From Bacteroidales bacterium (GTDB lineage Bacteria; Bacteroidota; Bacteroidia; Bacteroidales; WCHB1-69), in contig JAIROC010000612.1 of NCBI GenBank assembly GCA_031257735.1, positions 1-6,747 of the forward strand: a DNA stretch of 6,747 nucleotides, in the 5' to 3' direction. Positions 6,432 through 6,747 of the stretch are shown piece by piece. The notes under the pieces are model-generated. The model saw only the letters and a list, made by a program, of their open reading frames with translations, made no database searches and was not told the DNA's origin. The first letter of the stretch is position 1; each line of letters starts with the position of its first letter. The position numbers were made by a program, and so were the translations under genes.

Positions 6432-6747
6432 ATGAAAACACGCGAAATAATACAAAAGCGAATAAGGATAAATTTAGGACAGTTAAATGAGAGACAATCA
6501 AGAATATATCTTGCATCAGAGGCGATAAGTTATGGTTGGGGAGGTATAACGCTCGTATCCCAACTGTCAGGAATAAGCCAGAAGACGATACAATTAGGTA
6601 TTAAAGAATTAAATAAAGAAATAGAGACGGCATCTACAGATAAAATCAGACGAGCCGGTGCAGGCAGAAAGCAGGAAAAAGACAAACAGGAAGGACTGGA
6701 AAAAGCCATATTGGAAATAGTAGAAGGACATACGGTTGGCGATCCGA
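6432..6747 (+). CDS. N-terminal part of an ISAzo13-family transposase (3' end outside window)
   Basis: The frame opens at ATG 6432 and stays open to the window's last base, giving 105 residues. The order of features matches the N-terminus of ISAzo13 (Rhodopirellula-type DDE) transposases: a helical start with NERQSRIYLASEA, then SYGWGGITLVSQLSG, a helix-turn-helix-like GISQKTIQLGIKEL, then the basic RRAGAGRK, and finally a helix leading into VEGHTVGDP, where family members read 'T.GDP'. This region binds DNA; the catalytic DDE core would lie beyond the window. The frame shows no disruption so far. It borders the peptide cluster and may have contributed to its movement or rearrangement, which is inference. 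Confidence 0.8.
   Translation, partial: MKTREIIQKRIRINLGQLNERQSRIYLASEAISYGWGGITLVSQLSGISQKTIQLGIKELNKEIETASTDKIRRAGAGRKQEKDKQEGLEKAILEIVEGHTVGDP
6432..6747 (+). mobile_element. Left part of an ISAzo13-type insertion sequence; boundary unknown
   Basis: Only the transposase N-terminus can be assigned to the element. Its left inverted repeat should lie between 6181 and 6411, but it cannot be recognised without the right end. The interval 6181-6431 contains no convincing gene. Confidence 0.5.

Noticed and set aside
1..6747. CRISPR arrays, tRNA or rRNA genes
   Set aside because: No regularly spaced repeat units and no tRNA- or rRNA-like segments were seen on reading both strands.

Overview
The window is AT-rich and looks like a chromosome of the Bacteroidetes, probably Bacteroidales. 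It has TAnnTTTG-type promoter -7 boxes (TACCTTTG at 372-379, TATCTTTG at 6411-6418), A-rich translation starts with no Shine-Dalgarno motif, and the start of an ISAzo13-type transposase. This lineage call is an inference from style; no marker gene is present.

Layout. Positions 1-132 hold the last 43 codons of an unidentified membrane protein. A gene-free stretch (133-408) carries a degenerate palindromic repeat and a promoter. Five genes then follow on the + strand: an exported S41 peptidase (409-2310); a 50-residue cysteine-containing peptide (2365-2517), easily missed because of its size, followed by a strong hairpin (2531-2566); a radical SAM/SPASM peptide maturase (2641-4020); a fusion of a cytoplasmic subtilisin-like protease to a DUF1611-like P-loop domain (4106-5950); and an acyl-carrier-like protein (5947-6180) that overlaps the fusion gene by four bases. 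After about 250 bases of non-coding, hairpin-forming sequence, a transposase gene starts at 6432 and runs off the window.

Interpretation. The central genes look like a ribosomally made, post-translationally modified peptide (RiPP) cluster. The 50-residue protein has the form of a precursor: a charged leader, then three evenly spaced cysteines with SCG repeats, then an acidic tail. The radical SAM/SPASM enzyme is the expected modifying enzyme. The gene set (Cys-rich peptide, SPASM maturase, P-loop maturation protein, acyl-carrier-related protein) parallels, from memory of the family definitions, the clostridial Clo7bot/CcpM systems (TIGR04065, TIGR04068, TIGR04066, TIGR04069). It differs in having a subtilisin domain fused to the P-loop protein and an exported S41 peptidase upstream. 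A plausible division of labour is: modification by the radical SAM enzyme, intracellular cleavage by the S8 domain, an unknown step involving the P-loop domain and carrier protein, and cleavage or clearance outside the cytoplasm by the S41 peptidase. No exporter or immunity gene is visible, so the cluster may extend upstream of base 1. The product, the chemistry and the role of the carrier protein are unknown.
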